DNA from: Bacillota bacterium
GTDB lineage: Bacteria > Bacillota > Clostridia > Lachnospirales > Lachnospiraceae
DNA: 14,442 nt
Assembly: GCA_023415055.1 (NCBI GenBank)
Contig: JAEZLZ010000115.1
Coordinates: forward strand, 1 to 14,442
Direction of reading: 5' to 3'
Position 1 is the stretch's first letter. The number at the start of each line of letters is the position of its first letter. Position numbers and translations under genes: made by a program. Below are positions 7,790 through 13,512 of the stretch, piece after piece. The notes under the pieces are model-generated. The model was not told where the DNA came from. It did no database searches and saw only the letters and a program-made list of their open reading frames with translations.

Positions 7790-7897
7790 GTATTCATAAT
7801 CTACTCTCTGGTCATATATACTTCTTTCATGACTGAATAAGTAAAATACAATGATTAAATGGTAAAAATATCTAATAGAAGTTCTCAAAGGACTTCT

Positions 7898-8983
7898 TTA
7901 ATTCTCACTTGTTACCGTTCCTTCAACCACATGGAAAATTTTATTATATTCAAATCGATTATTAATAAACTCCTCAAGCCCGGTGCAGGTAATTAATGTT
8001 TGAATATTTCCTATGCTGTTTAGCAGATGGGTCTGACGCTGTCGATCTAACTCGGACAAAACATCGTCCAATAATAAAATTGGATTTTCCTTAATTACAG
8101 ACTTCACCAAATCAATCTCCGCAAGTTTACAGGAAAGAGCTGCTGTCCTTTGCTGACCCTGGGAACCATACTTTCGAATATCAACTGTTCCAAGTAAAAA
8201 ACACAGATCATCTCTATGCGGTCCAATGTGGGTCATTTTTAAATATAAATCCTTTTCCAGAGATTTTTTTAATTTTTCTCCAAAATCCTGAGCTCTGACA
8301 TTGGGTTCGTATTGAAGAATCAATTCTTCTTTTCCACCGGTAAGCCTCTTATGTATCTCTCGTACAAGCTCATTTAGATGAAGTACAAAATCATATCTAG
8401 CTTCAATGATCTTCCTGCCATATTCCATTAGCTTCTCATCCCATACATAAAGTGTATCCAATAAATTCCTGTTATTACCAATCTGCTTCAATAAATTGTT
8501 ACGTTGGACGAGAGCTTTGTTGTAATTAGTTAAATTATTTAAATATATTTTATTTAATTGGCATAGTTCCAAATCAAGAAAACGTCTTCTCTCCGATGGT
8601 CCGTTTTTGATAATATACAAATCCTCCGGCGAAAAAAACACAAGGTTCAGCATTCCGAATAATTCACCTTGTCTTTTAATCGGGATTCCATCTATGGCAA
8701 CTCCCTTTGCTTTATTTTTCTTTAAATGTAAATCTATTCGGTGAGGAATTTGATTTTTTTCAAGAATAACTCGGACATGAGCTTCTTCCTCCTCGAACAT
8801 GACAATTTCTTTATCCTTGCTGCCGCGATGTGATTTTGTTGTTCCACATAGATAAATAGCCTCAAGAATATTGGTTTTTCCTTGAGCATTTTCTCCATAT
8901 AAGATATTGGTGCCATTATGAAATTGCATATTAAGATCATGATAATTCCGATAATCCTTCAGTTCTAATGACTTAACAATCAT
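7898..8983 (-). CDS. recF: DNA replication/repair protein RecF
   Basis: 361 residues, an SMC/ABC-type ATPase that acts with RecO and RecR to load RecA at single-strand gaps and stalled forks. Walker A is GENAQGKT (30-37), the signature is GSQGQQRT (273-280), Walker B is ILLLDD (302-307) and the D-loop is SELD (310-313). The N-terminus MIVKSLELKDYRNY is the family standard, which fixes the start at 8983. The ribosome site there is weak (GGTG five bases before ATG), suggesting modest translation. It lies 88 bases after the S4-domain gene and 144 bases before gyrB, in the conserved oriC gene order. Confidence 0.97.
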   Translation of the reverse strand: MIVKSLELKDYRNYHDLNMQFHNGTNILYGENAQGKTNILEAIYLCGTTKSHRGSKDKEIVMFEEEEAHVRVILEKNQIPHRIDLHLKKNKAKGVAIDGIPIKRQGELFGMLNLVFFSPEDLYIIKNGPSERRRFLDLELCQLNKIYLNNLTNYNKALVQRNNLLKQIGNNRNLLDTLYVWDEKLMEYGRKIIEARYDFVLHLNELVREIHKRLTGGKEELILQYEPNVRAQDFGEKLKKSLEKDLYLKMTHIGPHRDDLCFLLGTVDIRKYGSQGQQRTAALSCKLAEIDLVKSVIKENPILLLDDVLSELDRQRQTHLLNSIGNIQTLITCTGLEEFINNRFEYNKIFHVVEGTVTSEN

Positions 8984-9071
8984 ATAAGCACCAATATTTC
9001 CTTTTCAAATCATAATTTTCTAAATTAAAAACATTCTTGCATTCTGACAATTTTTTTCAACCTGTTTCTTA

Positions 9072-9281
9072 CTATTTTACAATTTGTATCTGCTCACCAT
9101 TATAATCGACCAGATCTCCATCATGTAGCTTCTTGCCACGTTGAGTTTCAACAACACCATTTACCTTAACCTTACCATCCAGTATCTCTTCCTTTGCTTC
9201 CACACCGGATTCGGCGAGACCAGCTGCCTTTAATGCTTGTCCGAGCTTAATATATTCTTCTCTTAATTTAATCTGATGCAT
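9072..9281 (-). CDS. yaaA: S4-domain RNA-binding protein YaaA (RlbA)
   Basis: 69 residues, almost entirely one S4 RNA-binding fold: IKLREEYIKLGQALKAAGL, then the GVEAKEEILDGKVKVNG core and the ETQRGKKLHDGD turn. The family is conserved between dnaN and recF in Firmicutes. It is thought to bind RNA, possibly in ribosome assembly, but its exact role is not settled. The start at 9281 has AAAGGA seven bases upstream and the family-like N-terminus. An ATG seven codons earlier (9302) lacks a good ribosome site. It probably belongs to the dnaN transcript, since the 117-base gap shows no strong terminator. Confidence 0.94.
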   Translation of the reverse strand: MHQIKLREEYIKLGQALKAAGLAESGVEAKEEILDGKVKVNGVVETQRGKKLHDGDLVDYNGEQIQIVK

Positions 9282-9377
9282 TATTACATCCTTTCTAAGC
9301 AAATCACAGAAGACTGTTTGATCTTTCTGCTTTCGCTCTGTTCTCTGGTCATTTGCTTTACAGGCGCAAACGAATCA

Positions 9378-9399
9378 ATGTGAAACTTTATTTTCACAT
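9378..9399 (-). other. Hairpin at the end of dnaN
   Basis: The perfect 8-bp arms ATGTGAAA (9378-9385) and TTTCACAT (9392-9399) surround a 6-base loop, and the right arm touches the dnaN stop codon. Leftward it is followed by TGATTCGTTTGC, not a U run, so it is more likely a processing or stability hairpin than a terminator. Confidence 0.4.
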
Positions 9400-10508
9400 T
9401 ATGCCGTAACATTAATATTAACAGGAAGAATTAAATAAATGTATGTTTGATCCTTGTCTCTTAAGAAACAGGGAGCCTTAGCATTAATCAAATAAATATC
9501 GACAGTCTCATCATCGATCACACGCAATGCATCAAGTAAGAATTTTGGATTAAAGCCGATCACGATATCTTTTCCTTCCAGAGTGATATCAATCTCCTCA
9601 TTCATGGAGCCGATTGCAGTATTAATCTTTAATTCAAAATTGTTATTTTTTATATCTATGATAATCGGCTTCTTATCTGTTTCTCTAATCAGCAAGGATG
9701 CTCTTTCGATACAGTTTTGAAGCTCCTTTTTATTAATTGTTACCTTAGTCTCATAATCACTGGATAGCATCTGATCGATTCGATAATATTCTCCTTCGAT
9801 CAATCTGGTTAATACTACTGTATTATCAAATTCAAACAGAGCATGCTTTTCGGTAAAGAAGATATTAACAAGAGAGGATACCTCACCTGAAAGAATCTTA
9901 CTAATTTCATTCAAAGTTTTTCCGGGAACAATAACTTTTCTATTTTCATAAGAATCCTTCATAAAGATCTTACGAATAGAAATTCTATGACCATCCAAAG
10001 AGATCACTCTCAGTTCATTATCCTTTATTTCAAATAACTCGCCAGTCATAATCTTATTGCTCTCATTATCCGAAATTGAAAATACTGTCTGTCTGATAAC
10101 TTCCTTTAAGGTAAATTGAGATAGAACGACAGGTTTATCTTTTTCAATCTTCGGCAATCCAGGAAACTCATCTCCGGATCTTCCCGAGATAGAGAACTTC
10201 GCTTTCTCACAAATAATCTCAGTCATATAGTTATTATCTGTTGTAATACTGACTTCATTTTCCGGAAGTCTTCGAACAATTTCAGAAAATACTTTAGCAT
10301 TTAAAGCTACTATACCTGCCTCAACTACATTACCCTTCACAATTGTTTCGATACCAAGTTCCATATCATTAGCGATTAGTTTAATGCAATCATTCGTTAC
10401 TTCTATAATCAGACATTCTAATATCGGCATAGTAGATTTTACCGGTACTGCTTTTAATACAATATTAACACCATTTAAAAGATCCGCTTTTTGACATTGG
10501 ATTTTCAT
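9399..10508 (-). CDS. dnaN: DNA polymerase III beta subunit (sliding clamp)
   Basis: 369 residues, close to the standard size for the three-domain ring-forming clamp that tethers DNA polymerase III and other proteins to DNA. Recognisable family segments are the N-terminal MKIQCQKADLLNGVNIVLKA, the KSTMPILECL stretch (about 25-34), a GRSGDEFPGLP motif in the middle, and the C-terminal IYLILPV. The start at 10508 gives the canonical N-terminus. A GGGAGA lies about ten bases upstream, a slightly long spacing. An ATG at 10529 has no ribosome site and is rejected. A promoter at 10681-10708 gives dnaN a leader of about 165 bases in the downstream half of oriC. It is probably cotranscribed with the S4 gene and recF. 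Confidence 0.98.
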   Translation of the reverse strand: MKIQCQKADLLNGVNIVLKAVPVKSTMPILECLIIEVTNDCIKLIANDMELGIETIVKGNVVEAGIVALNAKVFSEIVRRLPENEVSITTDNNYMTEIICEKAKFSISGRSGDEFPGLPKIEKDKPVVLSQFTLKEVIRQTVFSISDNESNKIMTGELFEIKDNELRVISLDGHRISIRKIFMKDSYENRKVIVPGKTLNEISKILSGEVSSLVNIFFTEKHALFEFDNTVVLTRLIEGEYYRIDQMLSSDYETKVTINKKELQNCIERASLLIRETDKKPIIIDIKNNNFELKINTAIGSMNEEIDITLEGKDIVIGFNPKFLLDALRVIDDETVDIYLINAKAPCFLRDKDQTYIYLILPVNINVTA

Positions 10509-10667
10509 ATGTGTATAATCTCCCTTCACATGCTTTTATAGAAATATATTAAAGATTCTTAGTAATCTTATTCATAAGGGGCGTGAAAATGTTGATATCC
10601 CAGATTCAACCTTAAGAATCAAGGTTTTCGGCTATTGATAAAGCAGTAAGATTCTACCTGTTTGAGG

Positions 10668-10676
10668 TGTGGATAT
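10668..10676 (-). promoter_or_regulatory. DnaA box (ATATCCACA, one mismatch)
   Basis: The minus-strand 9-mer ATATCCACA differs from TTATCCACA only at the first base. It overlaps the expected start point of the dnaN promoter, so DnaA bound here could repress dnaN as well as take part in origin opening. Confidence 0.7.
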
Positions 10677-10680
10677 TAAT

Positions 10681-10708
10681 ATTATAATCGTCATACAAAT
10701 AATGTAAA
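10681..10708 (-). promoter_or_regulatory. Probable dnaN promoter
   Basis: On the minus strand, TTTACA (10708-10703), a 16-bp spacer and a perfect TATAAT (10686-10681). The start point should be near 10674. It is flanked by the TATCAAC array upstream and a DnaA box at the start point. Confidence 0.65.
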
Positions 10709-10725
10709 ATAAAATACAAACAGAG

Positions 10726-10765
10726 TATCAACGAAATATCAACTTTTTATCAACTTCCTATCAAC
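10726..10765 (+). repeat. Four TATCAAC motifs at exact 11-bp spacing (low-affinity DnaA-box array)
   Basis: TATCAAC occurs at 10726, 10737, 10748 and 10759, all on the plus strand, with starts exactly 11 bp apart. Read as 9-mers they are degenerate DnaA boxes separated by 2 bp: GTATCAACG, ATATCAACT, TTATCAACT and CTATCAACA. Decayed in-phase units may follow at 10770 (ATCA kept) and 10781 (TCAAC kept). The same core occurs in the box TTATCAACA at 12402. Cooperative DnaA-filament binding is inferred from analogy with 2-bp-spaced weak boxes in the E. coli origin. Confidence 0.8.
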
Positions 10766-10800
10766 ACAACATCAGATAATATTCAACTGATTACATATAT

Positions 10801-10840
10801 ATAGGAAGAATCTCATATTAAGCGATTAAAGATTTCCTAT
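10801..10840 (-). other. Inverted repeat overlapping the dnaA stop codon
   Basis: ATAGGAAGAATC (10801-10812) and GATTTCCTAT (10831-10840) can pair as 7 bp plus 3 bp with a 2-base bulge around an 18-base loop. The repeat spans the dnaA stop at 10837-10839. No U run follows on the leftward transcript, so termination would be weak at best. Confidence 0.35.
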
Positions 10841-12189
10841 TCCGGATTAATCTTTTTAATCAATACATCAATTGTATTATGTAAAGAAGAATCGGCTTCA
10901 ATATCACCTGCTACCTTATCGTAACCATGAAGAACCGTTGAATGATCACGGTTGCCAAGGCTCTTGCCTATTTCTGTTACAGATAAATCTGTCAGTTTAC
11001 GGCTTAGATACATTACTATTTGTCTAGGATAGGAGATGTTTCTGCTCTTATCCTTAGAATAGATTTCCGCAGGGGAGAGATTGTGATGTTCTGCTACTAC
11101 TTCTACAATATATTCTACAGTAATTATCTTCTTCTCATTTGGAGAGATAATATCCTGTAAGGCTTCCTCAGCCAGAAGAAGATTTAATTCTCTTTTCTTT
11201 AATCTGGAGAAAGCAACAATCTTCGTTAATGCTCCTTCTAATTCTCGAATATTGGATTTGATGTTCGTAGCAATATAACGAAGTACTTCCTCATCGATTC
11301 TTAAACCGTCGAGTTCTTCTTTTTTGCGCAAAATGGCCATCCTGGTCTCATAATCCGGAGACTGGATATCAGCAAGAAGACCATGCTCAAAACGGGAACG
11401 AAGCCTGTCCTCTAAGGTAAGCATTTCCTTCGGAGGACGATCGCTGGAGATGATAATCTGTTTTTTAGATTCGTGTAAGGTATTGAAAGTATGGAAAAAT
11501 TCCTCCTGTGTACGTTCCTTACCTATAATAAATTGAATATCGTCAATTAGTAAAATGTCTATGGAACGATACTTGTCCCGAAACTGATTTGTGGTATTCT
11601 TCTGGATAGCATCAATCAGTTCATTGGTGAACTTTTCACTGGTAACATAAAGAACCTTTGTATCCGGGTTTTGATCCAGTACAAAGTGAGCAATGGAATG
11701 CATAAGATGGGTTTTACCAAGACCTACGCCACCATAAATAAAAAGCGGGTTATATATTTCACCCGGGTTCTCAGCTACAGCCAAAGCTGCTGCTCTTGCA
11801 AATTCATTATTTCCACCAACGACAAAGGTATCAAAAGTATATCTGGCATTTAAAAAGTTAGGGCCGTTACTTTTCTTTTTAACAGGTACCGGCTCCGGAG
11901 CTTTTTCCATCGAATCTATCTGGCTTTGAAGAATAAATCGAATCTCATAGGGCTCATTCATAATTTCTTCAATAGCCACTTTTAATAATAATTCATATTT
12001 ATTACGGATTACGTTGATGCTCGGAGGTCCAATGCGTTCATCATTAATAAGAATCGTGATAACATGGTCAACTACATCATAAACCTTAAGTGGTTTCAAC
12101 CAGGTGTTATAAGATACGTCTGTTACCCCATATTCTGATCTTAAATATTTCAAAATGTCATCCCATTTAGATTGAATTAAATTCTTCAT
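10837..12189 (-). CDS. dnaA: Chromosomal replication initiator protein DnaA
   Basis: 450 residues. DnaA binds 9-mer boxes, forms an ATP-dependent filament, opens oriC and helps load the helicase. Domain I is residues 1-85. A short linker follows (about 95-112, rich in Pro and Lys). The AAA+ domain has Walker A GGVGLGKT (153-160), Walker B LLIDD (213-217), sensor 1 ISSDRPP, the arginine-finger region RLRSRF (262-267) and sensor 2 NIRELEGA (313-320). Domain IV ends with the DNA-binding signature GNRDHSTVLHG (412-422). The start at 12189 has GGAGG six bases upstream. A TTG five codons earlier (12204) would swallow that ribosome site. The gene is flanked by DnaA boxes, so autorepression is likely. 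Confidence 0.98.
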   Translation of the reverse strand: MKNLIQSKWDDILKYLRSEYGVTDVSYNTWLKPLKVYDVVDHVITILINDERIGPPSINVIRNKYELLLKVAIEEIMNEPYEIRFILQSQIDSMEKAPEPVPVKKKSNGPNFLNARYTFDTFVVGGNNEFARAAALAVAENPGEIYNPLFIYGGVGLGKTHLMHSIAHFVLDQNPDTKVLYVTSEKFTNELIDAIQKNTTNQFRDKYRSIDILLIDDIQFIIGKERTQEEFFHTFNTLHESKKQIIISSDRPPKEMLTLEDRLRSRFEHGLLADIQSPDYETRMAILRKKEELDGLRIDEEVLRYIATNIKSNIRELEGALTKIVAFSRLKKRELNLLLAEEALQDIISPNEKKIITVEYIVEVVAEHHNLSPAEIYSKDKSRNISYPRQIVMYLSRKLTDLSVTEIGKSLGNRDHSTVLHGYDKVAGDIEADSSLHNTIDVLIKKINPE

Positions 12190-12221
12190 TGTTGCCTCCA
12201 TCAATACTCACATAGATATAT

Positions 12222-12248
12222 ATTATAACAAAATTATTAAATTTTCAA
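12222..12248 (-). promoter_or_regulatory. Probable dnaA promoter
   Basis: A perfect minus-strand TATAAT (12227-12222) lies about 33 bases before the dnaA start codon. The best -35 match is TTGAAA (12248-12243) with a short 15-bp spacer, so the -35 assignment is uncertain. Two abutting DnaA-box-like 9-mers sit just upstream (12283-12300). Confidence 0.6.
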
Positions 12249-12282
12249 TGGTTAATATGCCTTTCTTTATTTTTCATGCCCT

Positions 12283-12300
12283 TGTGGAAACTTTGGATAA
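12283..12300 (-). promoter_or_regulatory. Two abutting degenerate DnaA boxes upstream of the dnaA promoter
   Basis: On the minus strand, TTATCCAAA (12300-12292, one mismatch to TTATCCACA) is followed without a gap by GTTTCCACA (12291-12283, two mismatches). They sit 35-60 bases upstream of the -35 region and point the opposite way to the boxes nearer rpmH. Confidence 0.55.
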
Positions 12301-12311
12301 GTATGTAAACA

Positions 12312-12320
12312 TTATTAACA
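12312..12320 (+). promoter_or_regulatory. Weak DnaA box TTATTAACA
   Basis: Two mismatches to TTATCCACA, in the same orientation as the consensus boxes to its right. Alone it would be weak evidence; its place in the cluster supports it. Confidence 0.4.
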
Positions 12321-12380
12321 AGGCGAAAATGTGAATAGAATCAATACTTTGACTTAAAAATAAGACTGAAAAATAACAGT

Positions 12381-12389
12381 TTATCCACA
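12381..12389 (+). promoter_or_regulatory. DnaA box, perfect consensus TTATCCACA
   Basis: An exact 9-mer match in the dnaA-rpmH intergenic region. It lies 59 bp before the second perfect box and 21 bp before TTATCAACA. Confidence 0.92.
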
Positions 12390-12401
12390 TAGAGACATGA
12401 A

Positions 12402-12410
12402 TTATCAACA
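12402..12410 (+). promoter_or_regulatory. DnaA box TTATCAACA (one mismatch)
   Basis: One mismatch to consensus. It contains the TATCAAC core that is repeated four times on the other side of dnaA, linking the two halves of the origin. Confidence 0.7.
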
Positions 12411-12439
12411 TCTTTCTATATAAATAGGAAGAAACAGAT

Positions 12440-12448
12440 TTATCCACA
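12440..12448 (+). promoter_or_regulatory. DnaA box, perfect consensus TTATCCACA
   Basis: An exact match, 33 bp upstream of the -35 of the rpmH promoter, so DnaA bound here may influence rpmH-rnpA transcription as well as initiation. Confidence 0.92.
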
Positions 12449-12480
12449 GGCTGAAAATAGCCGATTAGCGAAATATTTAC

Positions 12481-12509
12481 TTGACGTAGCAGACCATTGC
12501 GAATATAAT
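12481..12509 (+). promoter_or_regulatory. Promoter of the rpmH-rnpA-yidD-yidC cluster
   Basis: TTGACG (12481-12486), a 17-bp spacer and a perfect TATAAT (12504-12509). The start point near 12516 leaves a leader of about 117 bases before rpmH. Confidence 0.9.
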
Positions 12510-12540
12510 AGACGTGATATTCCAAAATAGCATAAATAGC

Positions 12541-12559
12541 GGAATAGATTGCTATTTCC
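12541..12559 (+). other. Hairpin in the rpmH leader
   Basis: GGAATAG (12541-12547) and CTATTTCC (12552-12559) pair over seven bases with one bulged U and a 4-base loop. It lies in the 5' untranslated region of rpmH. Its function is unknown; it may be a stability element. Confidence 0.4.
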
Positions 12560-12632
12560 CTATTATAAGCATTTAATAAGAAAAGATTCGCTAAGCATAA
12601 AGCACGGTGCAGTTAGAAGGAGGTGCAGAGCA

Positions 12633-12767
12633 ATGAAGATGACATTCCAACCGAAAAAGAGATCACATTCCAAGGTTCATGGATTTAGAGCTAGAATGGC
12701 AACCGCTAATGGCAGAAAGGTATTATCTGCTAGAAGAGCAAAAGGAAGAAAGCAATTGTCTGCATAG
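12633..12767 (+). CDS. rpmH: 50S ribosomal protein L34
   Basis: 44 residues, the normal length for bL34, a small very basic protein of the large ribosomal subunit. It shows the family run MTFQPKKRSHSKVHGFRARM, then RKVLSARRAKGRKQLSA. The start at 12633 has AAGGAGG nine bases upstream; longer in-frame extensions ignore this site. It is the first gene of the rightward cluster and is followed at once by an intrinsic terminator-like hairpin. That hairpin may set the higher level of L34 compared with the RNase P protein encoded next. Confidence 0.98.
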   Translation: MKMTFQPKKRSHSKVHGFRARMATANGRKVLSARRAKGRKQLSA

Positions 12768-12788
12768 GTCGCAATTTTGTGACCTTTT
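12767..12788 (+). terminator. Intrinsic terminator/attenuator after rpmH
   Basis: GGTCGCAA (12767-12774) and TTGTGACC (12777-12784) pair with one G-U, followed by TTTTCTTCT. The stem begins inside the rpmH stop codon. It probably lets only part of transcription continue into rnpA. Confidence 0.7.
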
Positions 12789-12813
12789 CTTCTATGAATC
12801 TTTTTATACTTTA

Positions 12814-12833
12814 TGCGGTAATTTATTACCGCA
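12814..12833. other. 20-bp perfect palindrome between rpmH and rnpA
   Basis: TGCGGTAAT and ATTACCGCA form a 9-bp stem around TT. On the plus strand it is followed by AAAAGG and a TATAAT (12839-12844). That hexamer has no good -35 at 17 bp, so a separate rnpA promoter is only a possibility. The palindrome could be a second hairpin in the attenuator or a protein site. Confidence 0.5.
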
Positions 12834-12867
12834 AAAGGTATAATAGAAAAAGTAAAGGTATCTGTAA

Positions 12868-13227
12868 ATGAAGTATTCAGAAGCAATAAAAAAAAATGAG
12901 GATTTCAGAGAAATATATCGCACCGGGAAATCATTTGCGAATAAATATTTAATCATGTATGTCAAAAAGAACAATACAGAATTTAATCGAATTGGAATAT
13001 CAGTAAGTAAAAAAGTAGGTAATAGTGTAATTAGACACAGAATTACCAGATTAATCAGAGAAAGCTATCGACTAACAGAGGATAGCTTTATTAATGGATT
13101 AGATATAGTCGTTGTGGCCAGAGTGGGTGCCAGAGAAAAAGATTACAGTGAGATTGAAAGTGCATTGTTACACCTGATGAAACTTCATAAAATTGGGAAA
13201 GAACAAGTAACATCTGATCGGATATAG
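12868..13227 (+). CDS. rnpA: Ribonuclease P protein component
   Basis: 119 residues, the basic protein subunit that helps the RNase P RNA remove 5' leaders from precursor tRNAs. Family features are the N-terminal F-REIYRTGKSFANK region (13-26), the IGISVSKKVGNSVIRHRITR block (42-61) and RLIRESYRL. The conserved RNR motif is here RHR (56-58), an Asn-to-His change within an otherwise intact helix. The start at 12868 has AAAGG about nine bases upstream and matches the family N-terminus. It lies 100 bases after rpmH, separated by a terminator-like hairpin, and 24 bases before yidD. Confidence 0.97.
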   Translation: MKYSEAIKKNEDFREIYRTGKSFANKYLIMYVKKNNTEFNRIGISVSKKVGNSVIRHRITRLIRESYRLTEDSFINGLDIVVVARVGAREKDYSEIESALLHLMKLHKIGKEQVTSDRI

Positions 13228-13251
13228 AAGGATTGTTGTAGGGGTATAGAA

Positions 13252-13470
13252 TTGATTATTAAGAACTTATTTATATTTATGATAAAGCTTTATCGAAAAT
13301 ATATATCTCCTCTTAAGAGAATGCCTAGTTGTATCTATACACCTACCTGTTCTTTATATGCAATGGAAGCACTGGAAAAGTATGGAGTTTTTAAGGGAAC
13401 ATATTTAGCTGTAAAACGTGTATTACGTTGCCATCCCTTTCATAAGGGAGGTTATGACCCGGTTCCGTAA
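13252..13470 (+). CDS. yidD: Membrane protein insertion efficiency factor YidD
   Basis: 72 residues, a small membrane-associated protein that aids YidC-dependent insertion of inner-membrane proteins. The N-terminal stretch is hydrophobic/amphipathic (residues 1-20, ending YRKYISP). Then come the signature CIYTPTCSLYAMEALEKYG with Cys27 and Cys33, and RVLRCHPFHKGGYDPVP with Cys60. The start is TTG at 13252, supported by AGGGG seven bases upstream. The first ATG in frame, codon 10 (13279), has no ribosome site and would shorten the hydrophobic end. It lies between rnpA and yidC in the standard order. Confidence 0.95.
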   Translation: MIIKNLFIFMIKLYRKYISPLKRMPSCIYTPTCSLYAMEALEKYGVFKGTYLAVKRVLRCHPFHKGGYDPVP

Positions 13471-13512
13471 TCATCGGGTGTCATTAGGACTGCAGCTCTA
13501 AGGAGGAAAAAA

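Larger units (their letters stand above)
10509..10836. other. oriC, downstream half (dnaA-dnaN intergenic region)
   Basis: This 328-base region has no gene. It contains a four-unit 11-bp-phased TATCAAC array (10726-10765), a near-consensus DnaA box (10668-10676) and an inverted TATCAAC (10591-10597). A very AT-rich stretch (about 10674-10720) is a plausible unwinding site, and it also holds the dnaN promoter. A hairpin in the dnaN leader (arms 10608-10613 and 10621-10626) is also visible. Known: in Bacillus subtilis the unwinding element lies in this interval. I did not find a clear DnaA-trio. Confidence 0.8.
12190..12632. other. oriC, upstream half (dnaA-rpmH divergent intergenic region)
   Basis: 443 bases with no gene between divergent dnaA and rpmH. 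It contains two perfect TTATCCACA boxes (12381 and 12440), several weaker ones, the dnaA promoter on the left and the rpmH promoter on the right. This corresponds to the incA/incB side of the B. subtilis origin. The pairing with the dnaA-dnaN half makes a bipartite origin. Confidence 0.85.

Noticed and set aside
7754..7888. A 45-codon N-terminal extension of gyrB with a hydrophobic start
   Set aside because: The family N-terminus and a strong ribosome site are at 7753. The extension has no resemblance to GyrB and reads through the leader hairpins.
8984..9071. A recF promoter (TTGTCA, 17 bp, TAATTT)
   Set aside because: The -10 matches only half of the consensus; cotranscription from dnaN is the simpler reading.
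10674..10725. DnaA-trio elements next to the DnaA boxes
   Set aside because: The stretch is AT-rich, but I could not see a run of three-base repeats in the expected pattern.
12274..12525. Minus-strand open frame of 83 codons in the upstream half of oriC
   Set aside because: It runs across DnaA boxes and the rpmH promoter region, has no family resemblance and no good ribosome site.
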